Program-made: the position numbers and the translations under genes
Part shown: positions 28,334 to 37,385 of the stretch, one piece after another
Layout: each line of letters opens with the position of its first letter
Numbering within the stretch: position 1 is the stretch's first letter
Source of the DNA: Alkalibacterium kapii
Lineage (GTDB): Bacteria > Bacillota > Bacilli > Lactobacillales > Carnobacteriaceae_A
Direction: 5' to 3'
Length of the DNA: 64,000 bases
NCBI RefSeq assembly: GCF_007988865.1
Contig: NZ_BJUY01000006.1
Coordinates: forward strand, 38,125-102,124
The notes under the pieces: generated by a model
What the model was told of the DNA's origin: nothing
Database searches by the model: none
The model's input: only the letters and a program-made list of their open reading frames with translations

Positions 28334-29866
28334 CTATTCTCCTAACACTTCTTCAATTTCATTTTTAATGACAGATACTTGTGGTCCGTATATAACTTGG
28401 ACGCCATTCCCTTTTTTGACAAGGCCTTTACTACCCGTCTTTTTAAGTTCAGATTCATTCACTTGTTCCGAATCGCTTACTGTTACTCTTAAACGTGTTG
28501 CACAATTGTCTACATCTACAAGATTTCCAGTCCCGCCTAACGCAGCTATTATTGATTTAGCGCGTTCTGAACCTTGATTTGCAGCGACAGCTTCCATTTT
28601 CTCTTCTCTTCCGGGTGTTTTGAAATTGAATTTTTTAATTAAAAAAGTAAAAGTGAAGTAGTAAAGGAAGAACCAGGCAATCCCAATCAAAACGACAATG
28701 ATCCAGTTGGTACGTTCATTTCCTTGCAAAACACCAAACAACATGAAATCAATAAATCCACCTGAGAAAGTTTGACCGATAGTAATTTCAAAAATATGAG
28801 CCAGCATAAATGCTAATCCGTCAAATACTGCATGAACAACATACAAAGCAGGCGCTATAAATAAGAAGGAAAATTCAATCGGTTCAGTGATACCCGTCAA
28901 GAATGATGTTAAAGCGGCAGAAAGCATTAAGCCTCCGACGATCTTTTTATTTTCAGGTTTTGCTGTACGGTATATTGCTAGTGCCGCACCAATCAGACCG
29001 AACATCATAGTTATAAATCGGCCAGACATGAAACGTGATGTTCCAATAAAGAACTCTTGAGTTGCAGGTTCAGCTAGTTGAGCAAAGAATATATTTTGCG
29101 TTCCTTGAACGACATCTCCGGCAATTTCCATTGTTCCGCCTAGAGCCGTCTGCCAGAAAGGTAAATAGAAAATATGATGTAATCCCAAAGGTCCAAGCAT
29201 ACGTAAAATAAAGCCATATATAAATGTTCCAATATAACCCGTTGCATTGACTAGTTCTCCGAGATTAGAGATAAATCCTTGGAAGAATGGCCAGACAAAG
29301 TACATAATTGCTCCTACAACAATAGCTGCTATTGACGTAACGATCGGTATAAAACGTGAGCCTCCAAAAAACCCAAGAAACTGAGGTAACTCGATCTTGT
29401 TGTACCGATTAAGCAGCCACGCGGCGACGATACCGATGATAATTCCGCCAAACACGCCCATTTCGAGTGACTGAATACCAACTGTCATTCCTTGTCCCAC
29501 TGCAGCTAGATTATCTGCCGCAAGTTCACCGGTAATGGTTAAAATCGACTGAATCGTCGCATGCATGACAAAATAACCGATCAAAGCTGCCAGTCCAGCC
29601 GTGCCTCTGTCTGATTTAGCCAACCCCACTGCTACACCGATTGCAAAAATTATCGGCAAGTTGGCAAAAACAATGGATCCTGCACCAGCCATTATCGTAA
29701 AGACAGCTTGTAACCAGGCAATATCAAGTATTGGATAAGCGTTTACAGTATTGGGATTAGAAAGGGCCCCTCCGATTCCCAGTAACAAACCTGCAGCTGG
29801 TAGTATCGCAATTGGTAGCATAAACGATTTACCAAACTGCTGTGCCTTTTCAAAATATTTACTCAT
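28334..29866 (-). CDS. PTS permease EIIBC, glucose/maltose superfamily (probable ManNAc type)
   Basis: The protein has 510 residues. The EIIC domain (about 1-405) has ten or so helices, GGSRFIPI and a family GITEPIEFSF motif near 330. A linker precedes the EIIB domain (about 430-508) with the phosphorylated Cys in VDNCATRLRVTV near 454. No EIIA domain is present, so a general EIIA(Glc) must serve it. A consensus AGGAGATAA ribosome binding site precedes the ATG. The operon with nanE supports import of N-acetylmannosamine or a related amino sugar. Glucose or maltose cannot be excluded by sequence alone. Confidence 0.88.
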   Translation of the reverse strand: MSKYFEKAQQFGKSFMLPIAILPAAGLLLGIGGALSNPNTVNAYPILDIAWLQAVFTIMAGAGSIVFANLPIIFAIGVAVGLAKSDRGTAGLAALIGYFVMHATIQSILTITGELAADNLAAVGQGMTVGIQSLEMGVFGGIIIGIVAAWLLNRYNKIELPQFLGFFGGSRFIPIVTSIAAIVVGAIMYFVWPFFQGFISNLGELVNATGYIGTFIYGFILRMLGPLGLHHIFYLPFWQTALGGTMEIAGDVVQGTQNIFFAQLAEPATQEFFIGTSRFMSGRFITMMFGLIGAALAIYRTAKPENKKIVGGLMLSAALTSFLTGITEPIEFSFLFIAPALYVVHAVFDGLAFMLAHIFEITIGQTFSGGFIDFMLFGVLQGNERTNWIIVVLIGIAWFFLYYFTFTFLIKKFNFKTPGREEKMEAVAANQGSERAKSIIAALGGTGNLVDVDNCATRLRVTVSDSEQVNESELKKTGSKGLVKKGNGVQVIYGPQVSVIKNEIEEVLGE

Positions 29867-29878
29867 TTTATCTCCTCC

Positions 29879-29949
29879 AAAAGTATTTTCATGTTCATTG
29901 TAAACTTTGAAAATATTTTCGTCAAGGGCTAATTTTTGAAAATATTTTT
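29879..29949 (-). promoter_or_regulatory. PTS-nanE promoter with three operator-like sites
   Basis: On the minus strand TTGACG (complement of 29920-29925) and TACAAT (29897-29902) are 17 bp apart. A perfect 12-bp palindrome GAAAATATTTTC (29909-29920) fills the spacer. Near copies occur at 29938-29949 and about 29879-29890, roughly 30 bp away on each side, that is about three helical turns. This layout fits repression by the RpiR-family regulator encoded at 26624. Confidence 0.75.
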
Positions 29950-30268
29950 AATCCGCATTTTTATAATTGGAAATTCTTGAACTAATGGCTAAACGACACA
30001 GCTTATCTTTAAACAAATTGAAATTCTATTGTTTTTTTGAATAGCTACGTTGTATATCAAATTTATTAAATGAGAATTAAAATTTGGTGTTATGTCGTAC
30101 CTATTAGTAAAAAGAAAACCTCGCAAAGAATATCATTGTTCAGCCATTGATAATAAGGCTTATTATAATAATCTTTCGTAATAGTGTTATATACAAAATA
30201 AAACGATCCTCTTCTCACAGTTTTTACCGCTGTTTGAAGAGAATCGTTCTTGGTTTTATATAATTTTT
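29950..30268. other. Intergenic region upstream of PTS gene
   Basis: No gene is seen in this AT-rich stretch. Its right end holds the ridA terminator hairpin. Confidence 0.5.
30202..30249 (-). terminator. Terminator after ridA
   Basis: AACGAT pairs with ATCGTT, CTCTTC with GAAGAG and CAG with CTG in one interrupted stem about 20 bp past the gene end. Confidence 0.65.
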
Positions 30269-30667
30269 TTATGCCTCTGCTTCTCCTGCAATGACAGCTA
30301 TTTCAACGAGTGCGCCCGCTGGTAATGCAGCGACTTCATAGGCGATGCGTGCGGGGTAAGGTTCTTTGAAGAATTCTGAATAGACATCGTTCATCTCTTT
30401 GAAATTATTGATGTCACTTAACAAAACCGTTACTTTCAATACGTCTGATAGGTCGAGTCCTTCTTCAGCTAAGATGTATTCAACGTTTTTTAGTGACTGT
30501 CTGGTCTGTCCTGCTGCAGTGGTTTCTGTGATCTTTCCAGCTTCTGCATCGATTGGAAGCTGGCCTGAAAGATGAACAGTGTTTCCAAATTTAACCGCCT
30601 GAGAATACGGTCCAATAGCTGCAGGGGCTTTATCAGATTGCACAATGCGTTTTTCCTTTTCTGTCAT
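30269..30667 (-). CDS. ridA: RidA family enamine/imine deaminase
   Basis: RidA removes reactive 2-aminoacrylate and other enamines made by PLP enzymes. The protein has 132 residues. The signature region is visible: IGPYSQAVKFGNTVHLSGQLPID near 18-40 and the C-terminal YPARIAYEVAALPAGALVEIAVIA, with the ligand-binding Arg in PARIAYEV. AAAGGAG lies upstream of the ATG. It follows sbcC by 37 bp on the same strand, so it may be transcribed with the sbcDC operon, and it ends at a terminator. Confidence 0.93.
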   Translation of the reverse strand: MTEKEKRIVQSDKAPAAIGPYSQAVKFGNTVHLSGQLPIDAEAGKITETTAAGQTRQSLKNVEYILAEEGLDLSDVLKVTVLLSDINNFKEMNDVYSEFFKEPYPARIAYEVAALPAGALVEIAVIAGEAEA

Positions 30668-30704
30668 AATGATGTCTCCTTTTATTTTAAATTATTTATT
30701 TTAT

Positions 30705-33700
30705 TTAAGCCTGTACGTAAGCCTGGCTTCCTGATGCGTTCTTTTCAACAATGATGTGTGACTGGATACGTGTTTTAAGTTCCTCTACGTGTGAGATGAT
30801 GCCCACCAGACGTCCACGCTCGTGAAGGTCAAGGAGGGTTTGAATGGCGTTATCCAAAGAGTCAGAATCCAGTGTACCGAATCCTTCGTCCACAAAGAGG
30901 GTATCGACGCTGACACCGCCATTTTGACTTTGGATCACATCGCTGAGTCCCAGCGCTAAAGCCAGTGAAGCTTTGAACGTTTCGCCACCAGACAAAGTAC
31001 TGACACCCCGGGATTTTCCGGTATGGTGATCAAAGACATCGATATCCAGTCCCTGAGGCCCGGCTCCTTTAGCTTTTTCATTTTTTTTGTGCATTTCATA
31101 ACGGTTGTTGGTCATCAGTGCTAGACGGATATTGGCGGCTTCCAGAATCTCTTCAAAATAAATCCCTAAAACATACCGTTCAAACGAAACATAATCGGTT
31201 TCTTTCGCGCCATTTGCCATGCGGGACAGTTCGCCGTATAACTGATAGTCTGCTTCGATGTGTTCACTTTGTTCTTGGTACTTTTTAATGGTCTCTTTTG
31301 CCGCCTGATTCTGACTGGCTATTTTGAGATAGGCATCGCGTGTTTGTTCCCACTCAGGTATCCCTGCTGCAATTTCAGATAAATGATTTTCATGTTCTTC
31401 TTTAGTTTGAATATCTTGAGCTTTTTCGAGAAAATCAGTGACTTCTTTTGATGCGCTGTTATGAACTGCACGCGCTTCTCCGTATACCTGAATCGCTTCC
31501 TGCATTTTTTTAACGCGTTCTTCTTCTAGTAATAACTCTTGATACTTTTCACCAAGTTCACTTGCTTTCAATTGTTCTTGGAAAATCCCGGTCAATTTCT
31601 CTTCTTTTTCATTCAGTTCTTTGATGCGTTTTCCAGTCAAGTTCCATTCTGTTTCAAAAGCAGCTAAAGTGTTTTTCAGTACATTTTGTTCTTCGCGAAT
31701 GTTCTTTTCTAGTTTCTCTACTTCTCTGATTCTTTTTTCTTTTGTCTTAATGAGGTCTGAAACCTGTTCTTTGGATTCGAAAGTCAATTTCTCTTCAAGT
31801 TCAGTAATTTCACGAATAATTTCTTCCATGCGCGTTCTTGTATTTTCTATTGTTGCCTTATTTTTGGACAAGGCTTCTGCCATTTCCCGCTCCTGTTTTT
31901 CCAAGTCACTCAACTGCTCAGTATACATCGCTTCCTGTTTGACATCTTTTTCTTTCTTCTCATTTTCCGTCTGCAAAGCAGTGATTGTTTGAGCTAAGGC
32001 TTCAGTCTGTTCCTTGATGGCTTCTTTTTCAGCTTCTGCATCGGTGGGTGCGAGACCCAAGGCTTCGCTGCGTTTATTTACCTGATCAGCGAGATGTTCT
32101 GACTGGGTCACCAATCGGTTGAACAGTGACTCTGCAGCTTCCTTCTCCTTTTTCAGCTCAGCGACCTGTTCTTTAGTCACATCTTCTGGCTGAGCATGCG
32201 CTTTTTCAGGATGATCAACGGAACCACACACCGGACAGGGCTCGCCTTCTTCAAGTTCTCCGGCCAGAACTACGGAAAGTTGACTAAAGTAAGCCGATTG
32301 CGCTGACTGCCAGTTTTCTCTTATTTCTTTTAGTCTGCGTTTAGCTTGCTGGAAATCTTTCTTTAATTTCACACCCTGTTCGCGCCACTGACAGATTTCT
32401 TTGAGTGCACCGAAGCGCTGGTTCAGTTGAGACTGCTCTTCTTTTTTTATGCCCAATGCTTTATAATCGTCCGTCAGTTCTTCGCGTATTTTGGTAATCT
32501 GGGTTAATTTTTCTTTCACTTTTTCAAGGTTTCCCTTTAATTCTTTTTGATGTTCAGTCAGCGACTCAGTTTGAGTCTGCATTTCTTTTTCCTCTTTTTC
32601 CAATGCAGACAGACGTACCTTTTTTTCTTTAATGGTTTCGTAATGCTTCAGTTCGTCCTTGAGACGTTGGATTTCCTTTCTCACTTCATCAAGCTTGGCA
32701 TAGTCTTTTGAAGCAGTCTGATAGCGTTCCTCTACATTTGCCAGATCGATTTTTATCTGCTTGATTTTTTCAGTCAGTTCTAAAACCCGTATTTGATTCG
32801 TTTCTTTTTCTTCATGCGTTTCTTTTACATTACTCTGCGCCTGAGCTAACGCTTCAGCTTTTTTGTGCTGATCCAGTTGCGTTTTATACTGAGCTACTGT
32901 CTTTTCTTTTTCGTCAAGCCTTGCTTTTTCTTCGCTGAGCTTCTCTTTTTTCTCAAGCATTTCAAGCAATTTCGTCTGCCTGATTTTTTCTTCTTGAAGC
33001 TGCATCACTTTTGCTTTAGCTGTTTTCAGTTTTTCATTCTCGTTATTTAAAAGCTGTTCAAGTTCATTTAGAACCGTTTTTACATCAAACTGTTCAATGG
33101 CTTTTTCCAAGGCATCATTTTCTTCTGAATCGATGCGTTTGAAAGTTTCCTGCAGCGCCAATTCGTATCCTTTTCGTTGATCCGAAAGGTCTTTTGCTTT
33201 CTTCTTCAATTCTTCCTGGAAACGTTCATAGATATCTGTTTCGAATATATTCCGGAAAATCTCTTCTTTCTGGCGGCTGTTGGACTCCAGCATTTTTTTG
33301 AAGGCACCTTGAGGAAGCATGACGATTTGGCGAAACTGATCATAGGTTAAACCGATCAACTCTTGTATTTTCTGGTTCGCTTCTGCAATTTTTGTCGTGA
33401 CGCTCTTTCCCTGGTGAAATTCTACACTGGATTTGACTTGTTTGGTCTTTGTACGTGTTCCCGGACCTGTCTGTTCGGGCTCGCGTCGAACTTTATAGGT
33501 GTTTTTACCCAGTTCAAACTCCAGCTCTACGTAACACAAGTCTAAATCTGTGGCGTGGTCGGATTTGAACGAATCTTTTCCGCGTGTATCGCCACTTGCC
33601 GAGTCAAACAGTGCATAAGCGATCGCATCAAAAATCGTTGTTTTTCCTGCACCCGTAGGCCCACTGATCAGAAAGAGAGAAGACTGATTGAATTCAGTAA

Positions 33701-33764
33701 AGTCGATGGTCACTGTATCCTTATATGGACCAAAGGCATTCATGATTAATTTTAGCGGACGCAT
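30705..33764 (-). CDS. sbcC: Exonuclease subunit SbcC (Rad50-like ATPase)
   Basis: The protein has 1019 residues and an SMC-like architecture. The N-terminal ATPase half has Walker A GPTGAGKTT near residue 35. A long coiled coil (about 180-480) is followed by the zinc hook with CPVC near 505 in GEPCPVCGSVDHP, a returning coiled coil (about 540-840), then the signature LSGGETF near 920 and Walker B TLFVDEGFGTLD near 960. With SbcD it cleaves hairpins and processes DNA ends. The start follows the SbcD stop directly, so the subunits are coupled. A genome rich in inverted tandem repeats, like this one, is a relevant setting for a hairpin nuclease. Confidence 0.96.
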   Translation of the reverse strand: MRPLKLIMNAFGPYKDTVTIDFTEFNQSSLFLISGPTGAGKTTIFDAIAYALFDSASGDTRGKDSFKSDHATDLDLCYVELEFELGKNTYKVRREPEQTGPGTRTKTKQVKSSVEFHQGKSVTTKIAEANQKIQELIGLTYDQFRQIVMLPQGAFKKMLESNSRQKEEIFRNIFETDIYERFQEELKKKAKDLSDQRKGYELALQETFKRIDSEENDALEKAIEQFDVKTVLNELEQLLNNENEKLKTAKAKVMQLQEEKIRQTKLLEMLEKKEKLSEEKARLDEKEKTVAQYKTQLDQHKKAEALAQAQSNVKETHEEKETNQIRVLELTEKIKQIKIDLANVEERYQTASKDYAKLDEVRKEIQRLKDELKHYETIKEKKVRLSALEKEEKEMQTQTESLTEHQKELKGNLEKVKEKLTQITKIREELTDDYKALGIKKEEQSQLNQRFGALKEICQWREQGVKLKKDFQQAKRRLKEIRENWQSAQSAYFSQLSVVLAGELEEGEPCPVCGSVDHPEKAHAQPEDVTKEQVAELKKEKEAAESLFNRLVTQSEHLADQVNKRSEALGLAPTDAEAEKEAIKEQTEALAQTITALQTENEKKEKDVKQEAMYTEQLSDLEKQEREMAEALSKNKATIENTRTRMEEIIREITELEEKLTFESKEQVSDLIKTKEKRIREVEKLEKNIREEQNVLKNTLAAFETEWNLTGKRIKELNEKEEKLTGIFQEQLKASELGEKYQELLLEEERVKKMQEAIQVYGEARAVHNSASKEVTDFLEKAQDIQTKEEHENHLSEIAAGIPEWEQTRDAYLKIASQNQAAKETIKKYQEQSEHIEADYQLYGELSRMANGAKETDYVSFERYVLGIYFEEILEAANIRLALMTNNRYEMHKKNEKAKGAGPQGLDIDVFDHHTGKSRGVSTLSGGETFKASLALALGLSDVIQSQNGGVSVDTLFVDEGFGTLDSDSLDNAIQTLLDLHERGRLVGIISHVEELKTRIQSHIIVEKNASGSQAYVQA

Positions 33765-34898
33765 TTACTTCTCTCCTTTCAGTGCTTGATTCCAGGTTTT
33801 CTGGATCGCTTCAGATTGATTGTCATCCAGTGGTTCCTGCTTATATTCAAAATAGAAATCGCCAAACAGATCCAGTAAACTTCTTTTCCCAAGTGCTTCC
33901 TGTTTTGTGTTTTGAATCCATTCCTGACGTGTTTTTTGTGCAGTGTATTCAAGTCCCATTGCATAAGGATAGCGTCGGCGCAGTTGATTCATCGCATCCA
34001 TGACATAATTTTTGTCTTCCAGCTCAAAAAAGATGTAGTCTCTGGATTCCCCCTGCATCAAGTCCTCAAAAGTCCCCTTCAAAACTCTCATGTCTCTTTC
34101 CGGCTTGACCTCAATCATTTCAACCTTGAAAGTGTCTTTATTTATATCTAAAAGCACATGTTGTTTCTTGTGCCGGGTTTCTGATTTTGAGTACTTCAAC
34201 GGCGAACCGCTATAGCGTACACGTTGGGATTTCACTTTTTGTGCTTTGTGGAGATGGCCTAAAGCCACATAGTCAAAATCATCGAACAGATTCACATCTA
34301 CATATTCCGCCGTACCTATACTTAATGGTCGTTCTGAATCAGATGCCTCCACTGATTCCTTGACCCCATTCACGATATAACCGTGAGCAATCAGAATGTT
34401 GACCTCATCGGGATCCATTTCCGCTTTTATTGATTCGATTTGTGCACGTGTCGCATCCTGTAAGTCTTTGATAGTTTCGTCTTCAAGGATTTGTCTGATC
34501 GTTATGTGGTCGGCAAATGGAAGCAGGTAAAAGTTTACGTTATCGATCGTTACTTTTCGTACGTCTTTTTTTACGGTTCCTTCAATATAAAGTTGACTGC
34601 CCGCAAGAAGTTCAGAACCGTATTCCAGCCTTTCATTACTATCATGATTTCCTGCAATCGTTAATACTGAAACCCCCGCTTCTTTGATCAGCCGATTGAA
34701 GATATTGTTTGCCAAACTTACGGCTTCTTTTGGAGGAATTGCCCGGTCGTATAAGTCTCCTGCCATAATCAGAATATCAACATCTAGTTCTTTCACTTTA
34801 TCAACTAAAGCGTTTAAAACTATTTCCTGATCCTCAAACATCGAAAATTCATTGACGATTTTTCCAATGTGCCAGTCTGCTGTATGTAATATCCGCAT
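33765..34898 (-). CDS. sbcD: Exonuclease subunit SbcD (Mre11-like)
   Basis: The protein has 377 residues from the ATG at 34898, chosen because AGGAGG lies 6 bp upstream; a longer frame to 34973 lacks a site. The phosphoesterase motifs are in order: HTADWHIGK, GDLYDRAIP, GNHDS, AHGYI and GHLHKAQ. It is the nuclease of the SbcCD complex that opens DNA hairpins and trims ends using Mn2+. It is the first gene of the operon sbcD-sbcC(-ridA). An extended -10 TGATATACT lies upstream. Confidence 0.96.
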   Translation of the reverse strand: MRILHTADWHIGKIVNEFSMFEDQEIVLNALVDKVKELDVDILIMAGDLYDRAIPPKEAVSLANNIFNRLIKEAGVSVLTIAGNHDSNERLEYGSELLAGSQLYIEGTVKKDVRKVTIDNVNFYLLPFADHITIRQILEDETIKDLQDATRAQIESIKAEMDPDEVNILIAHGYIVNGVKESVEASDSERPLSIGTAEYVDVNLFDDFDYVALGHLHKAQKVKSQRVRYSGSPLKYSKSETRHKKQHVLLDINKDTFKVEMIEVKPERDMRVLKGTFEDLMQGESRDYIFFELEDKNYVMDAMNQLRRRYPYAMGLEYTAQKTRQEWIQNTKQEALGKRSLLDLFGDFYFEYKQEPLDDNQSEAIQKTWNQALKGEK

Positions 34899-34929
34899 CG
34901 TCTTCCTCCTATGTCTTTCTAGTAGCTTT

Positions 34930-34963
34930 AGTATATCAAAATAAGTGCTTATTGTAATCAAAG
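34930..34963 (-). promoter_or_regulatory. Promoter of sbcDC with 14-bp inverted repeat
   Basis: On the minus strand the extended -10 TGATATACT (TATACT at 34930-34935) is preceded by TTACAA at 16 bp. The spacer contains AATAAGCACTTATT (34940-34953), a perfect inverted repeat around CA. It does not match the LexA box of Bacillus. A repressor site is possible. Confidence 0.45.
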
Positions 34964-34986
34964 TGGAAAACAATCGCCGTGCGATT

Positions 34987-35075
34987 GTTACCTTTTAAGA
35001 TTTAGTATTGCTTTATCGAAGATCTTTTGTGCCCTTTATCCATTTTCACCTTGAGAAAGGGCACGCAATGAGTTT
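34987..35075. repeat. Repeat tract E (CCTTTT/AAAGGGCAC type), degenerate
   Basis: GTTACCTTTTA at 34987, TGTGCCCTTTA near 35028 and GAAAGGGCACGC near 35055 are the same arms as in tract B (45617-45920). Phase is less regular than in the other tracts: only parts of two units survive. The inverted pair GTGCCCTTT/AAAGGGCAC could form a hairpin. Confidence 0.55.
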
Positions 35076-35132
35076 TATATACTGATATTTATTCTTTTTC
35101 TTTTAAAGACATTCAAATTTAAATCTCAAAAT

Positions 35133-35160
35133 AAAAAACGCATAGTTTTATGCGTTTTTT
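35133..35160. terminator. Hairpin AAAACGCATA/TATGCGTTTT
   Basis: A perfect 10-bp stem with a 4-nt loop and T-runs on both strands. It lies between the sbcD promoter region and the end of the lactate dehydrogenase gene, not directly after a known plus-strand gene. Confidence 0.6.
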
Positions 35161-35206
35161 CCTTATGCCTTTAATATAATCAAAGGTATTCAAAATAAGA
35201 TAAAAT

Positions 35207-35236
35207 AAAAAACTCCAAAAACATCGGAGTTTTTTA
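35207..35236 (-). terminator. Terminator after D-lactate dehydrogenase gene
   Basis: AAAAAACTCC pairs with GGAGTTTTTT, 26 bp past the gene end, with A/T flanks on both sides. Confidence 0.8.
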
Positions 35237-35261
35237 TTTATATCTTTTACCTTCAGCTTAT

Positions 35262-36263
35262 TTAAATATCATTTACCCGGTTCTTAGTATCTCCGGTTTG
35301 GATGACTTCCAGTGTCGAGTCCAATCCTATCGTCATAATATTTCTAACAGAAACATTCGTATAATAAGCAATATGCGGGGTATACATTATTTTATCATGG
35401 TCTAAAACAGCATTGAATACCTCATCATTGATTCCTGTTTCCCGATTATCCCGAGGAACATAGGAGCTTTCATTTTCATAGGTATCCAAAGCAGCACCAG
35501 CAAGTAATCCATCGTCCAATGCTTTGATCAATCCTTCAGTATCTACAATCGAGCCGCGAGCATTATTTATTAAATAAGCTGTAGGCTTGAATTGTTTAAA
35601 CATGTCGTAGTTAAACTGGTGATGGTTATCATCTGTTGCAGGCATGTGCAGACTCACGACATCAGCCTGCTTGATAACCTCTTCAATGCTTTCTTTGTAT
35701 TCCAGAAATTCTTTAGCTTCATCGTTAGGGTATATATCATACCCCAATACTTCAGCACCCATCGCATTAAAGAGTTTCGCTGCCGTACGGCCAATATGTC
35801 CCGTGCCGATAATACCTACTGTCATTTCTCCAAGTAAACGTCCTTGGATTTCTGGCTGCCAGCTGAAATCTCTTTCTTCTTTTCTTTCTTCGATCCGTCT
35901 TACTTTTCTAACTAGCATCAATGCTTGAGTCAAAGTAAATTCAGCAATCGATTCGGGTGAGTATACCGCGACATTACTCACTATAATATTGTTTTTAGTC
36001 GCTTCCTCTAGATCATAGACGTCATAACCCGCACTTCTTTGGGCAATTTGTCTGATACCGAGTGAGCGCAATGTCTCATAGACTCCATCAGGAAGAGGTT
36101 TGTTTTGACTCGTTGTTAGACCATCAAATCCTTCAGCTAAATGAATATTATCTGCGGACAATTGATTTTCGACGGTCTTAACTTCTACACCATGTTCCTT
36201 TTCCCACTTCTGTATTATGTCTAATTCTTCATCTCGAACGTGATAAGCAATAATTTTAGTCAT
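35262..36263 (-). CDS. D-lactate dehydrogenase (D-2-hydroxyacid dehydrogenase family)
   Basis: The protein has 333 residues from the ATG at 36263 (AAGGTG ribosome binding site; an in-frame ATG ten codons upstream lacks one). The NAD domain shows GTGHIGRTAAKLF near 152. The catalytic triad is visible: Arg in NNARGSIVD, Glu in ALDTYENESS and His in TPHIAYYT. This fits fermentative D-LDH of Lactobacillales, reducing pyruvate to D-lactate. VanH-like proteins share the motifs, but no van genes are nearby. It is divergent from a LysR regulator gene, which may control it. Confidence 0.92.
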   Translation of the reverse strand: MTKIIAYHVRDEELDIIQKWEKEHGVEVKTVENQLSADNIHLAEGFDGLTTSQNKPLPDGVYETLRSLGIRQIAQRSAGYDVYDLEEATKNNIIVSNVAVYSPESIAEFTLTQALMLVRKVRRIEERKEERDFSWQPEIQGRLLGEMTVGIIGTGHIGRTAAKLFNAMGAEVLGYDIYPNDEAKEFLEYKESIEEVIKQADVVSLHMPATDDNHHQFNYDMFKQFKPTAYLINNARGSIVDTEGLIKALDDGLLAGAALDTYENESSYVPRDNRETGINDEVFNAVLDHDKIMYTPHIAYYTNVSVRNIMTIGLDSTLEVIQTGDTKNRVNDI

Positions 36264-36497
36264 TATACACCTTGCCTTTCTATGATCATACATTATTTCT
36301 GTAGAGACTCGTACGAACTGATTTCAAATTACGACAATATAAACAATCGTTACTCTTTAAAACATATTGTCATCTTTCATTCACATACTTTAGTTTAAAT
36401 ACTCTGTATAATGTAACAGAGAGAACACTTCTTTATTTTCTTTCCATATATAAAAATGTACCATAGGCTGCAAAAATCAAGTAAGGAGTAGATTTAC
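36264..36497. promoter_or_regulatory. Divergent promoter region ldhD / lysR
   Basis: A 234-bp AT-rich region separates two divergent genes. TATAAT at 36407-36412 could serve the LysR gene. The arrangement is the classical one for a LysR regulator controlling its neighbour, but no clear T-N11-A operator was fixed. Confidence 0.4.
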
Positions 36498-37385
36498 ATG
36501 GAAATGCGCCAACTTAAATATTTCATCGCTATTGTTGAAGCTAAGAGTTATTCAAGAGCAGCAGAAAGTCTTTTTGTTACACAACCCACACTCACTCTTT
36601 CCATGCAGAAACTTGAAAAGGAATTCGATATCAAACTATTCGATCAGTCTCCAAACGGTTTACAATTAACAGATTCTGGCATGTTCCTTTACGAAAATGG
36701 CATTGAAATCGTTCGTAATTTCGATTATCTCGTAAATCATATGCACAGTCAAAAACAACACACCAAAGAATCAATTCGCATTGGGTTGACTGTACTCTCT
36801 GCCATGCAATTTATGAAGCAGATTTCACAATTTATCGCAAATAATCAGAATGTCGAAGTCCGGCTCATTCAAAATGGCTCACATAAATTGCAGAAAATGC
36901 TTGCTGATGGTGAAATCGATTTCGGTATCCTTTCGTTTCCTTTAGTCGAGCCTTCCATTGAATTGCTTCCTTTAAAAAATACCAATATTGAAGGGTATAA
37001 CGTTTCAGTCGTTATGCCGTCTTCAAATCATCTTTCTGACCGAGACTCTGTTTCGTTCAAAGATTTGAAAAATGAAACATTTATTTCATTGAGCAATGAT
37101 TATATGCTTGGTAATTTAACCGAAGAACAAAGTTTTAAATTCGGCTTTAATGATCAGATCGTTTTTATAGAAGATGACTGGAAAGTCCTTTTACACAGCC
37201 TGGAAAATTTCAATGCTGTTGTTCTTCTGCCTTCAGAATTTAAAGAATATGATGATACACCCAACTTATCCTGGGTCCCGCTTGAGGACAGAAGCAATTA
37301 CTATCCTATCGGCATTGCCAGACGTAAAGATATGATTGTTACGGATACCTATCATCAGTTTATCGAAGCGATAAAGAAAAATTAA
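36498..37385 (+). CDS. LysR family transcriptional regulator
   Basis: The protein has 295 residues. The N-terminal winged helix is clear (MEMRQLKYFIAIVEAKSYSRAAESLFVTQPTLTLSMQKLEKEF-like, residues 1-45), followed by a type 2 periplasmic-binding-like effector domain. It resembles the CynR/CidR group, which in Firmicutes often controls acid or overflow metabolism. It is divergent from D-lactate dehydrogenase and convergent with the buk operon, overlapping the buk stop by 4 bp. Control of ldhD is the simplest guess. Confidence 0.9.
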   Translation: MEMRQLKYFIAIVEAKSYSRAAESLFVTQPTLTLSMQKLEKEFDIKLFDQSPNGLQLTDSGMFLYENGIEIVRNFDYLVNHMHSQKQHTKESIRIGLTVLSAMQFMKQISQFIANNQNVEVRLIQNGSHKLQKMLADGEIDFGILSFPLVEPSIELLPLKNTNIEGYNVSVVMPSSNHLSDRDSVSFKDLKNETFISLSNDYMLGNLTEEQSFKFGFNDQIVFIEDDWKVLLHSLENFNAVVLLPSEFKEYDDTPNLSWVPLEDRSNYYPIGIARRKDMIVTDTYHQFIEAIKKN

